From CAXDRM01 sp963991775 (GTDB taxonomy: Bacteria; Pseudomonadota; Alphaproteobacteria; Rickettsiales; JABIRX01), in the NCBI GenBank assembly GCA_963991775.1, contig CAXDRM010000030.1, forward strand, positions 1 to 13,994: DNA of 13,994 bases, written 5' to 3'. Shown here one piece after another: positions 13,890-13,994 of this stretch. Within the stretch, counting starts at the first letter, position 1. Every line of letters starts with the position of its first letter. The notes beneath the pieces are model-generated. The model saw only the letters and a program-made list of their open reading frames with translations, was not told where the DNA came from and ran no database searches. The translations under genes were made by a program, and so were the position numbers.

Positions 13890-13994
13890 GAAAAATCTGT
13901 ACAGTTGTAAAGTTCTGATTCAGCTAGCAATTTAGATAAGACTCACCTCTCTGAGGAACAAAAGGGCGGGTAGATTTACAATTTTTAAATTTGA

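Larger units (their letters stand above)
13598..13994. other. 397-base gene-poor tail
   Basis: Apart from the two palindromic elements there is no convincing gene here. Positions 13690-13784, between the copies, are A+T-rich with only a small GTCTTAGAC palindrome near 13730. Positions 13891-13994 contain a CTGTACAG palindrome (about 13897-13904), a short possible hairpin CCTC-TCT-GAGG near 13946-13956 and a G-rich patch AAAGGGCGGG. These may belong to a regulatory region or RNA gene that continues past the right edge. No tRNA, rRNA or known small RNA could be recognised. Confidence 0.5.

Overview
The window is an A+T-rich stretch of bacterial chromosome, about one third G+C by eye. It most likely comes from an alphaproteobacterium of the Rickettsiales or a similar host-associated lineage. 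Three things point there: the F0 ATP synthase cluster is separate from F1 and encodes both b and b' subunits; subunit a carries the motif LAIRLAANMTAGH; and an ankyrin-repeat gene sits beside it. The intact histidine genes hisF, hisE and hisC would be unusual for classical obligate intracellular Rickettsiales. A less reduced or extracellular relative is therefore possible. This placement is inference.

Layout. Positions 3-92 are the tail of an unidentified gene. Positions 109-705 hold a promoter and a small ankyrin-repeat gene whose end overlaps the end of atpF on the opposite strand. Positions 688-2877 (minus strand) are the F0 operon atpI-atpB-atpE-atpX(b')-atpF(b). From 2890 the plus strand carries dprA, topA and a HAD phosphatase. 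The phosphatase is preceded by a well-placed Shine-Dalgarno sequence and a possible 10-codon leader ORF. Positions 7287-8129 hold a second promoter, strikingly similar to the ankyrin gene's, and a 262-aa protein of unknown family. folE (minus) ends one base away from it. Divergent from folE runs a tight plus-strand unit, hisF-hisE-hisC-alaS, with overlapping junctions.

The last 400 bases hold no convincing protein gene. They contain two related, roughly 105-110 nt imperfect palindromes. The first begins inside the last codons of alaS; the second ends in a run of six T. The copies differ in sequence but keep the same nested stems, apparently through compensatory changes. Both keep an unpaired CTCCTGAT segment. 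This is the best candidate in the window for something undescribed: a repeated structured RNA, a terminator family or a palindromic element.

Working together: the atp genes build the proton channel of ATP synthase. topA and dprA handle DNA topology and uptake or recombination of single-stranded DNA. folE starts pterin synthesis. hisF, hisE and hisC are three steps of histidine synthesis, the remaining steps lying outside the window. alaS charges tRNA-Ala. The two lineage-specific genes share a promoter design and an AGA/AGG arginine preference, which suggests a common regulatory or evolutionary history.
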